Below are positions 15,653-24,814 of a stretch of DNA of 49,352 nucleotides, one piece after another. Origin of the DNA: Flavobacteriaceae bacterium (GTDB lineage Bacteria > Bacteroidota > Bacteroidia > Flavobacteriales > Flavobacteriaceae); the NCBI GenBank assembly GCA_024643425.1, contig JAHEMY010000004.1, forward strand, positions 1 to 49,352, written 5' to 3'. The translations under genes were made by a program, and so were the position numbers. Position 1 is the first letter of the stretch, and the number at the start of each line of letters is the position of its first letter. The notes under the pieces were generated by a model, which saw nothing but the letters and a program-made list of their open reading frames with translations, searched no databases and was not told where the DNA came from.

Positions 15653-16993
15653 GTGGAACATTTAAAAACCGATATTTCTTTCAAGCGAATTCAACAATTA
15701 GCCATTCCGGCCATTATTGCTGGTATTGCTGAACCCGTATTGTCCAGTACGGATGCTGCAGTGGTTGGAAATATCTCTGAATACGGAACCGAATCTTTGG
15801 CAGCGGTTGGTGTAGTTGGTTCTTTTCTATCAATGCTCATTTGGGTACTCGCGCAAACGCGAAGTGCCATATCTACGATTGTAAGTCAAAATTTGGGCGC
15901 AGGGAATATCAACGCCTTAAAAAGTTTTCCCGCGCAAGCCATTTATTTCAATGTAATTTTAAGTCTTATTGTTTTAGGCACCACCTACTTTTTTGTCGAT
16001 GAAATCTTTCGATTGCTCAATGCCGAAGGCCTTATTCTTCAATTCAGTATCGATTATTACAACATCCGTGTTTGGGGCTTCCCATTAACCCTTTTTACTT
16101 TTGGTGCCTTTGGCATTTTTCGAGGACTACAAAATACTTTTTGGCCCATGATGGTTGCCATTGCCGGAACCATCGTTAATATCATTCTGGACTTTTTATT
16201 GGTATATGGTGTTGACGATTTTATTCCTAAAATGGGGATTGAAGGTGCGGCATGGGCGAGTTTAATCGCTCAGGCAGTCATGGCGGTACTTGCATTAATT
16301 CTTTTACTGCGCAAGACCGAGGTATCCCTGAAACTTCAATTTCCGCTACACCCCGAAATTAAACGCTTGGTTCATATGAGTTTCAACCTGTTTATTCGAT
16401 CTATTGCTCTTAATGCGGCACTAATGTTGGCCGTTCGAGAAGCCACCGCGCTCGGAACGGAATACATAGCCGCCCATGCTATTGCAATTAATATTTGGTT
16501 GTTCACTGCCTTTTTTATTGACGGTTATGGTGCCGCTGGAAACATTATTAGCGGAAAGTTGTTGGGGGCCAAGGATTATAAAAAACTCGCCCAACTTACT
16601 CGTAAAGTAACGATCTATAATTTAGGGGTTGCCGTGTTTCTCATTATCTGTCTCATCACTTTTTACAATGGCCTAGGTACTCTTTTCAATAAAGATCCTC
16701 TCGTCCTTGAAGTATTTTATAGCATCTTCTTTTTGGTGATTATTAGTCAGCCACTAAACGCCCTCGCCTTTACTTTTGATGCGATCTTTAAGGGATTGGG
16801 TGAAATGGCCTACTTGAGAAATGTGTTATTAGGTGCGACCCTAATTGGCTTTATTCCTGTACTACTGTTTGCGAAATATTTGAACTGGGGATTGACAGGA
16901 GTATGGATTGCACTATTGTCCTGGATTGCTTATCGGGCTTTTGCGCTTATCATTAAATTCAAGAAAAAGTACGTTCCCCTCGCTGCGCATTAG
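15653..16993 (+). CDS. MATE family efflux transporter
   Basis: A 446-residue inner-membrane exporter of the multidrug and toxic compound extrusion family, probably driven by a sodium or proton gradient. The first helix region reads IQQLAIPAIIAGIAEPVLSS and is followed by TDAAVVGNISEYGTESLAAV, typical of the DinF-like branch; about twelve hydrophobic segments follow. The GTG start at 15653 is proposed because the -7 box at 15641-15648 would place the transcript start there; an ATG five codons upstream overlaps that box. It is convergent with the oxygenase gene with no gap between stop codons. The substrate is unknown. Confidence 0.9.
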   Translation: MEHLKTDISFKRIQQLAIPAIIAGIAEPVLSSTDAAVVGNISEYGTESLAAVGVVGSFLSMLIWVLAQTRSAISTIVSQNLGAGNINALKSFPAQAIYFNVILSLIVLGTTYFFVDEIFRLLNAEGLILQFSIDYYNIRVWGFPLTLFTFGAFGIFRGLQNTFWPMMVAIAGTIVNIILDFLLVYGVDDFIPKMGIEGAAWASLIAQAVMAVLALILLLRKTEVSLKLQFPLHPEIKRLVHMSFNLFIRSIALNAALMLAVREATALGTEYIAAHAIAINIWLFTAFFIDGYGAAGNIISGKLLGAKDYKKLAQLTRKVTIYNLGVAVFLIICLITFYNGLGTLFNKDPLVLEVFYSIFFLVIISQPLNALAFTFDAIFKGLGEMAYLRNVLLGATLIGFIPVLLFAKYLNWGLTGVWIALLSWIAYRAFALIIKFKKKYVPLAAH

Positions 16994-17629
16994 TTAGCGG
17001 GTTTTTAACCATCCTGTAATACTAAGTCGTTCGGAAGCCTTCACCACTTTTACCTCATGCTCTAAAAGCTGACTTTCAAAGATGACCATCCGTCCGGGAA
17101 GCGGAAGGATTTCTTTCATATCGTTCTCTAAATAAATAGCCAGCTCCCCTCCATTCTCCTTTGGCCATGGGTCTTCATTAAGATAACACACCATGGATAG
17201 TTTACGACGGTCGTCGTTTTGAAAGGTGTCCAAATGCCTTTTGTAAAAGGTTCCTGTAGGATAAACAGCATAATGAAACTCCTTTTGTAAAATACCCAGA
17301 AAACAGGTTTTATTTAGGTAACTCACCAAGGAATTGATTTTATTAAAAAAGAGCTGTTCTATAGGATCCGACTTAGATTCGTCCATCCATAAAATAAAAT
17401 CTCCTCGTATGGTTTTGTCGATCTCCTCTTGGGTCCGACTTCCAATGGCCGATTTTTTAAATCGGTCTTCTTCGTATTTCAGCAAAAGATTCGCTCGAAA
17501 TTGGACCACCTCCGCTTCCGTAAAAAAATGATCCACAACACTGTATTGTTGGTTTAGAAGGTCTTCAATAATCGATTCAAACAGCGGATTTTCAACAAAA
17601 TCCAATTGTTCAAACAATTCACTACGCAT
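16994..17629 (-). CDS. 2OG-Fe(II) oxygenase (prolyl 4-hydroxylase-like)
   Basis: A 211-residue iron-dependent dioxygenase that would couple 2-oxoglutarate decarboxylation to hydroxylation of an unknown target. The double-stranded beta-helix core shows the HxD iron motif (YKRHLDTFQ), the later iron His (SQLLEHEV) and the 2-oxoglutarate-binding Arg (SERLSITGW). The ATG at 17629 is chosen over one at 17671 because an exact -7 box (TATATTTG, minus strand 17650-17657) lies between them and the longer N-terminus looks unnatural. It runs divergently from queD. Its stop abuts the stop of the MATE gene. Confidence 0.85.
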   Translation of the reverse strand: MRSELFEQLDFVENPLFESIIEDLLNQQYSVVDHFFTEAEVVQFRANLLLKYEEDRFKKSAIGSRTQEEIDKTIRGDFILWMDESKSDPIEQLFFNKINSLVSYLNKTCFLGILQKEFHYAVYPTGTFYKRHLDTFQNDDRRKLSMVCYLNEDPWPKENGGELAIYLENDMKEILPLPGRMVIFESQLLEHEVKVVKASERLSITGWLKTR

Positions 17630-17649
17630 AGGCAGATTAAAAAAGTGCG

Positions 17650-17657
17650 CAAATATA
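17650..17657 (-). promoter_or_regulatory. -7 box for the 2OG oxygenase gene
   Basis: The minus strand reads TATATTTG, an exact TAnnTTTG match, 20 nt before the ATG at 17629. No clear -33 TTTG is seen, so strength is uncertain. Confidence 0.5.
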
Positions 17658-17706
17658 CGCTTCCGTTTCATACGATTTTGAAAAATCTTTTATTCTGAAA
17701 TTACTG

Positions 17707-17714
17707 TATCTTTG
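17707..17714 (+). promoter_or_regulatory. -7 box of queD, near-leaderless
   Basis: TATCTTTG matches TAnnTTTG exactly and ends 4 nt before the ATG at 17719 (TATCTTTG-CTGC-ATG). A TTTG at 17677-17680 is 26 nt upstream, longer than the usual spacer. The geometry equals that of the MATE gene box. Confidence 0.6.
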
Positions 17715-17718
17715 CTGC

Positions 17719-18177
17719 ATGAATTCCATTAGAATTACAAAACAATTCACCTTTGAAACCGGCCATGCCTTATACGGCTATGACGGAAAATGTCGAAATG
17801 TTCACGGACATAGCTACAAGCTTTCGGTGACCGTGATTGGCACCCCGATTTCAGACAACACTCATGTGAAATTTGGAATGGTGATCGATTTTAGTGATCT
17901 GAAAAAGATCGTGAAAGAAGAAATTGTAGATGTCTTTGATCATGCGACCGTGTTTAATAAGAATACCCCGCATGTAGAACTGGCCGGAGAATTGCAATCA
18001 AGAGGACACAATGTCCTTTTAGTTAATTATCAACCCACCAGCGAAATGATGGTCATCGATTTTGCCGATAAGATCCGCAAGCGATTGCCTGCAGAGATTA
18101 CCCTTTTTTCCCTTCGCCTCCAAGAAACGGAGAGCAGTTATGCAGAATGGTATGCATCCGACAATCCACTTCAATAA
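17719..18177 (+). CDS. queD: 6-carboxytetrahydropterin synthase (QueD/PTPS family)
   Basis: A 152-residue cytoplasmic enzyme converting 7,8-dihydroneopterin triphosphate to 6-carboxy-5,6,7,8-tetrahydropterin in queuosine (7-deazaguanine) biosynthesis. Zinc ligands are His16 (FETGHALYG), His29 and His31 (CRNVHGHSY); Cys25 is the catalytic cysteine. The conserved C-terminal ETESSYAEW includes the pterin-anchoring Glu. Length is slightly above the usual 120 residues. No other queuosine genes are nearby. lpxH starts 36 nt downstream behind its own box. Confidence 0.93.
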   Translation: MNSIRITKQFTFETGHALYGYDGKCRNVHGHSYKLSVTVIGTPISDNTHVKFGMVIDFSDLKKIVKEEIVDVFDHATVFNKNTPHVELAGELQSRGHNVLLVNYQPTSEMMVIDFADKIRKRLPAEITLFSLRLQETESSYAEWYASDNPLQ

Positions 18178-18201
18178 TTAAAGCACGAATGTCTTTTTCG
18201 C

Positions 18202-18209
18202 TATCTTTA
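18202..18209 (+). promoter_or_regulatory. -7-like box of lpxH, near-leaderless
   Basis: TATCTTTA differs from TAnnTTTG only at the last base and ends 4 nt before the ATG at 18214, the same spacing as at queD and the MATE gene. Confidence 0.4.
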
Positions 18210-18213
18210 GCTC

Positions 18214-18972
18214 ATGCAAATCCCGGCAGGTAAAAAAATATACTTTTCCAGTGACAACCATTTAGGTGCTCCCACGCTTGAAGCAAGCAGGCCTCGAGAA
18301 AAGAAGTTTGTGGCTTGGTTGGATGAAATTAAGGGAGATGCCGCTGCCATTTTTTTATTGGGCGATTTATTCGATTTTTGGTTTGAATACAAGACGGTTG
18401 TTCCTCGAGGATTCACGAGAGTGCTCGGAAAACTGGCCGAAATAAGTGATTCCGGAATCCCTATTTATTTCTTTGTTGGGAATCACGACCTCTGGATGAA
18501 CGATTATTTTGAAACCGAATTGAACATTCCTGTCTATCGCGATGTCAAAGAATTCACTTTTAACGACAAGACCTTTTTAATTGGTCATGGCGACGGAAAA
18601 GGACCGGGCGATAAGGGTTATAAACGCATGAAGAAGGTATTTATCAATCCTTTTTCAAAGTGGCTCTATCGTTGGCTACATCCGGATTGGGGCATGCGCT
18701 TCGCCCAATACCTCTCGGTAAAGAACAAACTCATTTCAGGGGACGAGGACAAGAAATTTTTAGGCGAAGATTACGAGTGGTTAGCCATCTATGCCAGGAG
18801 AAAACTGGAAACCAAACATTACGATTATTTTGTCTTCGGCCATCGTCATTTACCCATGGAGATCAACGTTGGAGCACAATCCACTTATTTCAATCTTGGC
18901 GATTGGATTCATCATTTTACCTATGGTGTTTTTGACGGGGAGCAATTTACTTTGAAGGAATTCAAGGTTTAA
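18214..18972 (+). CDS. lpxH: UDP-2,3-diacylglucosamine diphosphatase
   Basis: A 252-residue calcineurin-like metallophosphatase. LpxH cleaves UDP-2,3-diacylglucosamine to lipid X, a step of lipid A synthesis at the inner membrane. All metal motifs are present: SDNHLG (residues 13-18), GDLFDFW, GNHD, a GHGDG segment and GHRH. The insertion between GHGD and GHRH (residues about 130-205) with KWLYRWLHPDWG is typical of the LpxH cap. A close metallophosphatase paralog cannot be fully excluded. Its 3' end overlaps the convergent recJ by 11 nt. Confidence 0.85.
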   Translation: MQIPAGKKIYFSSDNHLGAPTLEASRPREKKFVAWLDEIKGDAAAIFLLGDLFDFWFEYKTVVPRGFTRVLGKLAEISDSGIPIYFFVGNHDLWMNDYFETELNIPVYRDVKEFTFNDKTFLIGHGDGKGPGDKGYKRMKKVFINPFSKWLYRWLHPDWGMRFAQYLSVKNKLISGDEDKKFLGEDYEWLAIYARRKLETKHYDYFVFGHRHLPMEINVGAQSTYFNLGDWIHHFTYGVFDGEQFTLKEFKV

Positions 18973-20653
18973 TATCCTTGATTCTCAATTGCAGACTTAC
19001 CGTGCCTTGCCATTCATTCTCATCAATTACATAAGCCATTTTAAAAGGTTCGCCTGAGCAAGCCATCTCTTTTTTGTCGGCCATCCCAAAACCAATCCCC
19101 GTAAACTTGGGCGAATCTCCTTGTTTCACCACCAAGCGTAAATGTGTGTTATCAGAACCTACTGTTTTTCCGTAACCCACATCGTGAACGCCAGTGGACA
19201 TAAAAACCGGTGTCATATTGCCGGGTCCAAAGGGTGCAAACTGTTTTAAAATCCTAAAGAATTTTGGGGTGATGTCGTTAAAATTAAGTTCAGCATCGAT
19301 TTTCAATTCCGGAGTGAGTAGCTTAGGGTCTATGGTTTCGGCAACCACCTTTTCAAAAGCTTCTTTAAACTTTTCAAAATCCTTTTCCAGTAATGTGAGC
19401 CCTGCAGCATATTTATGTCCGCCAAATTGCTCGATATATTCCGAACAACCTTCCAACGCATTATACACATCGAATCCCTTTACAGAACGTGCAGAAGCGG
19501 CAAGGGTCTCCCCATTCTTGGTAAAAACAAGGGTGGGGCGGTAATAGGTTTCGGTGAGACGCGAGGCCACGATTCCAATTACTCCTTTATGCCAATCTTC
19601 TTTGTAGACCACGGTTGTCATTCGATTTTGTTCCTCATCGGCAATGATTTGCTGCAAGGCCTCTTCGGTGATTTTTTGATCTTTATCGCGACGGTCGGTA
19701 TTAAATTGTTCAATCTCTTCAGCAAAAATCTTAGCTTGATCCAAATCGGTTTCAACAAGCAGCTCAACAGCATGATTTCCGTGTTTCATTCTTCCGGCTG
19801 CATTAATTCTAGGGGCGATGATAAATACCACATCAGTAATAGTAAAGGAAGATTTCTTCGTTTGTTGGATGATGGCCTGAAACCCTTTTCTCGGATTCGA
19901 GTTAATCACTTTTAAACCGAAATAGGCCAAGATCCTGTTCTCTCCGGTAATAGGAACGATGTCTGCGCCAATAGCCGTGGCAACAAGGTCCAAATACAAC
20001 AGTAAATCGTCGATGGTTTGTCCGCGATGATGCGCTAAGGCCTGAATTAATTTAAATCCAACCCCACAACCGCAGAGCTCATCGTATGGATAGTTACAAT
20101 CATCTCTTTTTGGATCCAAAACTGCGATCGCTTTAGGTAGTTCAGATCCCGGTCGATGGTGATCGCAGATGATAAAGTCAATGCCTTTTTCTTTGGCGTA
20201 AGCGACCTTATCGATGGCTTTAATTCCGCAATCTAAGGCAATAATGAGTGAAAATCCATTGTCTTCAGCAAAATCGATGCCTTGATAGGATACTCCATAA
20301 CCTTCTTGGTAGCGATCGGGAATATAGGTTGCCACGTTGGGATAATACGATTTTAGATAACTTGAAACCAACGCCACCGAAGTAGTCCCGTCCACATCAT
20401 AATCGCCAAAAACCAAAATGTTTTCTTCATTTTCAATGGCTTTTTCGATACGTTCCACGGCAAGGTCCATATCTTTCATAAGAAACGGGTCGTGCAGGTC
20501 TTCCAGGCTTGGTCTGAAAAAAGATTTTGCTTCTTCGAAAGTCTCGATGCCTCGTTGAAGTAACAAGGTGGCAATCCATATATCTATGCCAAGTTCTTGA
20601 GCGAGCTTGGTAACTTTTGAGCGTTCCGGTTTGGGCAATAGGGTCCAGCGCAT
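18962..20653 (-). CDS. recJ: Single-stranded-DNA-specific exonuclease RecJ
   Basis: A 563-residue 5'-3' exonuclease acting on single-stranded DNA in recombination and mismatch repair. The DHH phosphoesterase motifs are clear: VFGDYDVDGTTSVAL, ALDCGI, and CDHHRPGSELPKA, followed by the DHHA1 region with GGHKYAAGLTL and a C-terminal OB-type domain (FAPFGPGNMTPVF). Length is normal. It is convergent with lpxH and overlaps it by 11 nt, so no terminator separates them. Upstream, TACCTTTA on the minus strand about 60 nt before the ATG is a possible -7 box. Confidence 0.95.
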   Translation of the reverse strand: MRWTLLPKPERSKVTKLAQELGIDIWIATLLLQRGIETFEEAKSFFRPSLEDLHDPFLMKDMDLAVERIEKAIENEENILVFGDYDVDGTTSVALVSSYLKSYYPNVATYIPDRYQEGYGVSYQGIDFAEDNGFSLIIALDCGIKAIDKVAYAKEKGIDFIICDHHRPGSELPKAIAVLDPKRDDCNYPYDELCGCGVGFKLIQALAHHRGQTIDDLLLYLDLVATAIGADIVPITGENRILAYFGLKVINSNPRKGFQAIIQQTKKSSFTITDVVFIIAPRINAAGRMKHGNHAVELLVETDLDQAKIFAEEIEQFNTDRRDKDQKITEEALQQIIADEEQNRMTTVVYKEDWHKGVIGIVASRLTETYYRPTLVFTKNGETLAASARSVKGFDVYNALEGCSEYIEQFGGHKYAAGLTLLEKDFEKFKEAFEKVVAETIDPKLLTPELKIDAELNFNDITPKFFRILKQFAPFGPGNMTPVFMSTGVHDVGYGKTVGSDNTHLRLVVKQGDSPKFTGIGFGMADKKEMACSGEPFKMAYVIDENEWQGTVSLQLRIKDIKP

Positions 20654-20776
20654 ATTTATTAAATCCTTTAGATGATGGGGAGAGGAAGGTAAAGGTACAA
20701 ATAGTTCAAGCAGGATATGAAATATTTTCCTAACTTTAAAGGAACAAACCTCCCCTAATTTATAAAAATCAAGTAC

Positions 20777-22234
20777 ATGAAAGCAGTGCTATTTATAGGT
20801 GTTATGCTATTTGGCATCGGGCTTTGGGCGCAAGACGGGAGTCCCGATTTGAGTTTTGGGGATAATGGTATCGTTGAAACAGATCTGGGTGATGGCGAGG
20901 AGGTTTTTTATGCGGCTGCCGAGAATTCTTTAGGTCACATTCTGGTAGTCGGCGCCTTTTATCCTTACACCGGAGAACCAGAGAAATTTATCGCTTCTTA
21001 TCTGGAAAACGGCATGTTAGATATTAGTTTTGGTGATAATGGTATGATTCGTTCAACTATAATTGACAACGCCTCCTATACGGATATTAAAATTCAATCG
21101 AGCGATAAAATATTGATCAAATCCAGTGGATATAACATCCCAACCATTTTGACTCAATTTTTTCCGGACGGAAGCGTCGATACTACTTTTGGTATCAATG
21201 GTTCCATCGACCTGTTTGATTCCAATTTCTATTCGGGTCGTTTAGAGGTCGCTGAAAGTGGGAAAATAATGGCGGTCACCTTGGGGTGGGTCTCTGATGA
21301 ATATCAAATTTTGATGAAACGCTTTTTACCCGATGGAACACCGGATCCTTCATTTGGTAATAATGGCGAATTAATCTATCCGATTTCTGAGCCTTCCTCA
21401 GTTTCTTTAGGTGATGTTGAAATGTTAACAGATGAAGGATTTTTCATCCTATATCGGATTTCACAAAATAACACCCAAACTTTCATGCTTTTAAGGTTCA
21501 GTCCCAGTGGATCTCTAGACGAAGGTTTTGGAGATAATGGTCTGCAACTTATTCCAATTGAGGATATCTACACCTTTTGCAGTTGTTTAGCTTTTCCAGA
21601 TGAAAGTATTTTAGTCAGCTGTAACTATTCCGATTTCGATTTCAATGAATTTAAAAAAATGATCAAATTAAAGCCGGAAGGAGATCTTGACCAATCTTTT
21701 GGGAATGGTGCGGTGGAAGGTTTAATTGGGTCAATCATTCAAGAGAATCAAAGGGTTATTGTAGATAATAGTTTTACCGATTGGGAAGGGGGGACAGATC
21801 CTTATTATCGGAGAATTTTTAGTGATGGAAATTTAGACGTTTCCTTTGTATTACATTCAAATTCCGGGACTTTAGGGTCATACAACCTTCAAACGTTGCT
21901 CGACGGAAACCTTTTATTGACAGGAAGTTCTATTTGGTATAATCCTGAGAGGTATATTGTTTTACAAAAATTTATCAATAGTCCACTGGGGATTGAAGAA
22001 AACACCTTGAATAACGTGCTTATTTCCCCCAATCCCTCTGAAGGGGTTTTTAACATTAGAATGTCTCCTTTAGCCGATACCGTTTCCGAATACCAAATTG
22101 TAGACATCTCCGGTAAGCTTATTCAAGAAGGTGCTTTTGAATCACAAAATTTCTCGATTGATCTGTCGGCGTATGCATCAGGGATGTATTTTCTGAACCT
22201 CGCAAACCAAACCTATAAACTCCTTAAAAACTAA
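20777..22234 (+). CDS. Secreted delta-60 repeat protein with T9SS type A sorting domain
   Basis: A 485-residue secreted protein of unknown role. A signal peptide ends at LWAQ. Five or six delta-60-type repeats follow, each marked by a D.SFG.NG motif (DLSFGDNGIV, DISFGDNGMI, DTTFGINGSI, DPSFGNNGEL, DEGFGDNGLQ, DQSFGNGAV), a pattern expected to form a beta-propeller-like array. The C-terminus (ISPNPSEGVFNIR to YKLLKN) is a type A sorting domain for the type IX secretion system. The AhpD-like gene starts 2 nt after its stop codon, so the two are probably cotranscribed, although a functional link is not obvious. Confidence 0.88.
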   Translation: MKAVLFIGVMLFGIGLWAQDGSPDLSFGDNGIVETDLGDGEEVFYAAAENSLGHILVVGAFYPYTGEPEKFIASYLENGMLDISFGDNGMIRSTIIDNASYTDIKIQSSDKILIKSSGYNIPTILTQFFPDGSVDTTFGINGSIDLFDSNFYSGRLEVAESGKIMAVTLGWVSDEYQILMKRFLPDGTPDPSFGNNGELIYPISEPSSVSLGDVEMLTDEGFFILYRISQNNTQTFMLLRFSPSGSLDEGFGDNGLQLIPIEDIYTFCSCLAFPDESILVSCNYSDFDFNEFKKMIKLKPEGDLDQSFGNGAVEGLIGSIIQENQRVIVDNSFTDWEGGTDPYYRRIFSDGNLDVSFVLHSNSGTLGSYNLQTLLDGNLLLTGSSIWYNPERYIVLQKFINSPLGIEENTLNNVLISPNPSEGVFNIRMSPLADTVSEYQIVDISGKLIQEGAFESQNFSIDLSAYASGMYFLNLANQTYKLLKN

Positions 22235-22236
22235 CC

Positions 22237-22827
22237 ATGCCCTTAGTCACTCCCCTCTCTCCCGAACACGATCCGGAAACCAAACAATTGGCCGAATTCT
22301 TTAATGAAACTCTTGGCTTTTGCCCCAACAGCGTGCTTACGATGCAACGCAGGCCTGCCATTAGTAAAGCCTTCATCAATCTCAATAAAGCGGTAATGGC
22401 AAACGAAGGTCGGGTGACCTCAGCTTTAAAGCGAATGATTGCCTGGGTGAGCAGCAATGCTACGGGTTGCAGATACTGCCAAGCGCACGCCATTCGAGCC
22501 GCAGAACGCTACGGCGCCGAACAAGAACAGTTAGACAATATTTGGGAATACCGAACCCACCCTGCTTTTAACGAGGCAGAACGAGCCGCACTAGATTTTT
22601 CATTAGCAGCTTCTCAAGTACCCAATGCTGTGGATGAAGCTATTAAAACACGCTTGTATAAGCATTGGAATGAAGGGGAAATTGTTGAAATGCTGGGAGT
22701 AATTTCCTTATTTGGATACCTCAACCGATGGAACGATTCGATGGGCACCTCCATTGAAGAAGGTGCTGTGGAGAGTGGAGAACAATATCTTGGGAAACAC
22801 GGTTGGGAAAAAGGAAAACATCTTTAA
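22237..22827 (+). CDS. Carboxymuconolactone decarboxylase / AhpD-like protein
   Basis: A 196-residue cytoplasmic protein of the peroxidase-related branch of the CMD/AhpD superfamily. The redox-active pair Cys78-x-x-Cys81 with His84 (CRYCQAH) sits in the usual helix. AhpD-type proteins reduce peroxides or act as thiol-disulfide partners, so a role in oxidative defence is likely but unproven. It starts 2 nt after the delta-60 repeat gene (TAACCATG). Confidence 0.87.
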   Translation: MPLVTPLSPEHDPETKQLAEFFNETLGFCPNSVLTMQRRPAISKAFINLNKAVMANEGRVTSALKRMIAWVSSNATGCRYCQAHAIRAAERYGAEQEQLDNIWEYRTHPAFNEAERAALDFSLAASQVPNAVDEAIKTRLYKHWNEGEIVEMLGVISLFGYLNRWNDSMGTSIEEGAVESGEQYLGKHGWEKGKHL

Positions 22828-22909
22828 AAAAAATGATTGCATATTTTGGTATAATTTTAAGATTCAAGCCAATGAAAAAAAATACCTTCGTGAAATAACT
22901 ACAAAACCG

Positions 22910-24799
22910 ATGAAAAATTTTCTATCCATACTCGTACTTTCTGTTTTCTTTATAGGATGTACTGCTAGCAAAACAGCAAAAAATGATTTAGCCATTTCAA
23001 ATCCTATTGAAACAAGCCTAAGTTTAGTAAATATCACCACAGATAAAGTTCCTGTGGTAATAAATCCCGGGCGTTTTACAACACAAACTGAAATTTATCG
23101 ATTACCTAGAGTTGTTCAAGGAACTTATTCCGTAAGTAATTTTGGAAAATATGTAGAAAATTTTCGAGCTTTCGATTATAAAGGAAATGAAGTGGAAACT
23201 ACAAAAATAGACGACAACTCTTGGTCTATTTCTAATGCTTCACAGGTAGATAAAATCACCTATGAGGTAAATGACACCTTCGATACAGAATCTTCCGGTG
23301 GTATAGGAGGAGACAATCCATTTTCACCTGCTGGCACCAACATTGAACCCACAAATTATGTGCTCAACTTGCATGGTTTTATCGGGTATTTCGATACTTT
23401 AAAAAACAGCCAATACAAATTGGATGTTACCGCCCCAACGAGTTTTAAACGTTCTTCTGCTATTCAAGAACTGCAATCAACCGTTAGTGCAGATGGTTCA
23501 ACTACGACAACAACCTATTTTGCTCCTCGTTACTTTGATATTACAGACAACCCCATGTTCTATGGTGATTTGGATGTTGAGGAGTTTATTGTGGGAGACA
23601 TTAAAATTGTATTAAGTGTTTATTCGCCCAATAAAGTTCATACCGCAGCAGCTTTAAAAGAAAGTATGTTTACCATGATGCAGGCTCAAAAAAAATATTT
23701 AGGAGCTATTAATACAACTCCTCGCTACGATATCTTTCTTTATTTAAGTGATGGAAAAGAAGGCTCACCTAAAGGGAATGGCGCTTTAGAACACCATACG
23801 TCTACAGTGGTTGTGCTTCCTGAAATTTCCCCTATAGAAGGACTTGCTAAAAGCATGGTAGATGTGGTGGCTCACGAGTTTTTTCATATTGTTAGTCCCC
23901 TGAGTGTGCATAGTGAAGATGTTCATTATTTCGATTATAACCAACCTACCTTTTCAAAGCACCTATGGATGTATGAAGGTGTAACCGAATATTTTGCCCA
24001 ACATTTTCAAGTATTTGAAGGATTAATCACTGAAGATGATTTTTTTGCCACACTTATGACTAAAATTCAAACGTCAATGGGTATGGACGATACGATGAGC
24101 TTTACTACAATGAGTGAAAACGTATTGGACCAGCCCTATGCATCCAATTATTATAATGTCTACCAAAAAGGAGCCCTTATTGGGATGTGTATTGATATTT
24201 TGATGAGAGAAGAAAGCAATGGACAACGAAGTATGTTGTCTCTAATGAAAGAACTATCTGGTAAATATGGTAAAAATAAACCCTTTAACGACGACACCAT
24301 AATTGATGAAATTACTCAAATGACATATCCCTCGATTGGTGAGTTTTTAAATAAACATGTGGTGGGTACTACCCCGATTAATTATTCCGAATTCTTTGAA
24401 AAAGTAGGTTTAGAATTTACAGAAGCAAACATTAAAACAAACTTTATACAAAACGACGGTGTTTTGATTTTTTCACCTAATACAATAAGTGGAACCATTG
24501 AGTTTTCGGAAGCCGTTGCTCAAAATAGTTTCTGGAATGATAATGGTGTACTTCCGGGGGATGCAATAAAAACTGTGAATGGAACAACACTAAGCTTTGT
24601 AAATGCGCAACAAGTTTTTACAGACATGTATATGTGGTCTCCCGGAACTAAAATTAAGGTAGTTCTTGATAGAAATGGCGAAGAAGTTATCATAGATAGA
24701 GAACTTACACAGTCTTATACGCTAGGCAAAAAATTAGTCCCCAATTCGAATGCCACCACAGGACAAGTTTCATTGCGAGAAGCTTGGTTGAAAGGATGA
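22910..24799 (+). CDS. M61-like metallopeptidase lipoprotein with PDZ domain
   Basis: A 629-residue surface or periplasmic lipoprotein. The signal MKNFLSILVLSVFFIGCTAS has a lipobox ending at GC, which fixes the start at 22910 rather than further upstream inside the AhpD-like gene. The N-terminal region resembles the beta-domain of M61 (glycyl aminopeptidase) enzymes. The zinc motif is His322-Glu-x-x-His326 (VVAHEFFHIV), and YEGVTEYFAQH supplies the distal Glu. A C-terminal PDZ-like domain has GVLPGDAIKTVNGTTLSF. Peptide hydrolysis is predicted; the substrate is unknown. It is followed by the convergent rsmI with a 15-nt gap. Confidence 0.87.
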   Translation: MKNFLSILVLSVFFIGCTASKTAKNDLAISNPIETSLSLVNITTDKVPVVINPGRFTTQTEIYRLPRVVQGTYSVSNFGKYVENFRAFDYKGNEVETTKIDDNSWSISNASQVDKITYEVNDTFDTESSGGIGGDNPFSPAGTNIEPTNYVLNLHGFIGYFDTLKNSQYKLDVTAPTSFKRSSAIQELQSTVSADGSTTTTTYFAPRYFDITDNPMFYGDLDVEEFIVGDIKIVLSVYSPNKVHTAAALKESMFTMMQAQKKYLGAINTTPRYDIFLYLSDGKEGSPKGNGALEHHTSTVVVLPEISPIEGLAKSMVDVVAHEFFHIVSPLSVHSEDVHYFDYNQPTFSKHLWMYEGVTEYFAQHFQVFEGLITEDDFFATLMTKIQTSMGMDDTMSFTTMSENVLDQPYASNYYNVYQKGALIGMCIDILMREESNGQRSMLSLMKELSGKYGKNKPFNDDTIIDEITQMTYPSIGEFLNKHVVGTTPINYSEFFEKVGLEFTEANIKTNFIQNDGVLIFSPNTISGTIEFSEAVAQNSFWNDNGVLPGDAIKTVNGTTLSFVNAQQVFTDMYMWSPGTKIKVVLDRNGEEVIIDRELTQSYTLGKKLVPNSNATTGQVSLREAWLKG

Positions 24800-24814
24800 T
24801 CAGATTACTAAGGA

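Noticed and set aside
20777-22827. Operon of the delta-60 gene and AhpD-like gene as a new peroxide system
   Set aside because: The 2-nt gap supports cotranscription only; nothing in the sequences ties the secreted repeat protein to redox chemistry.
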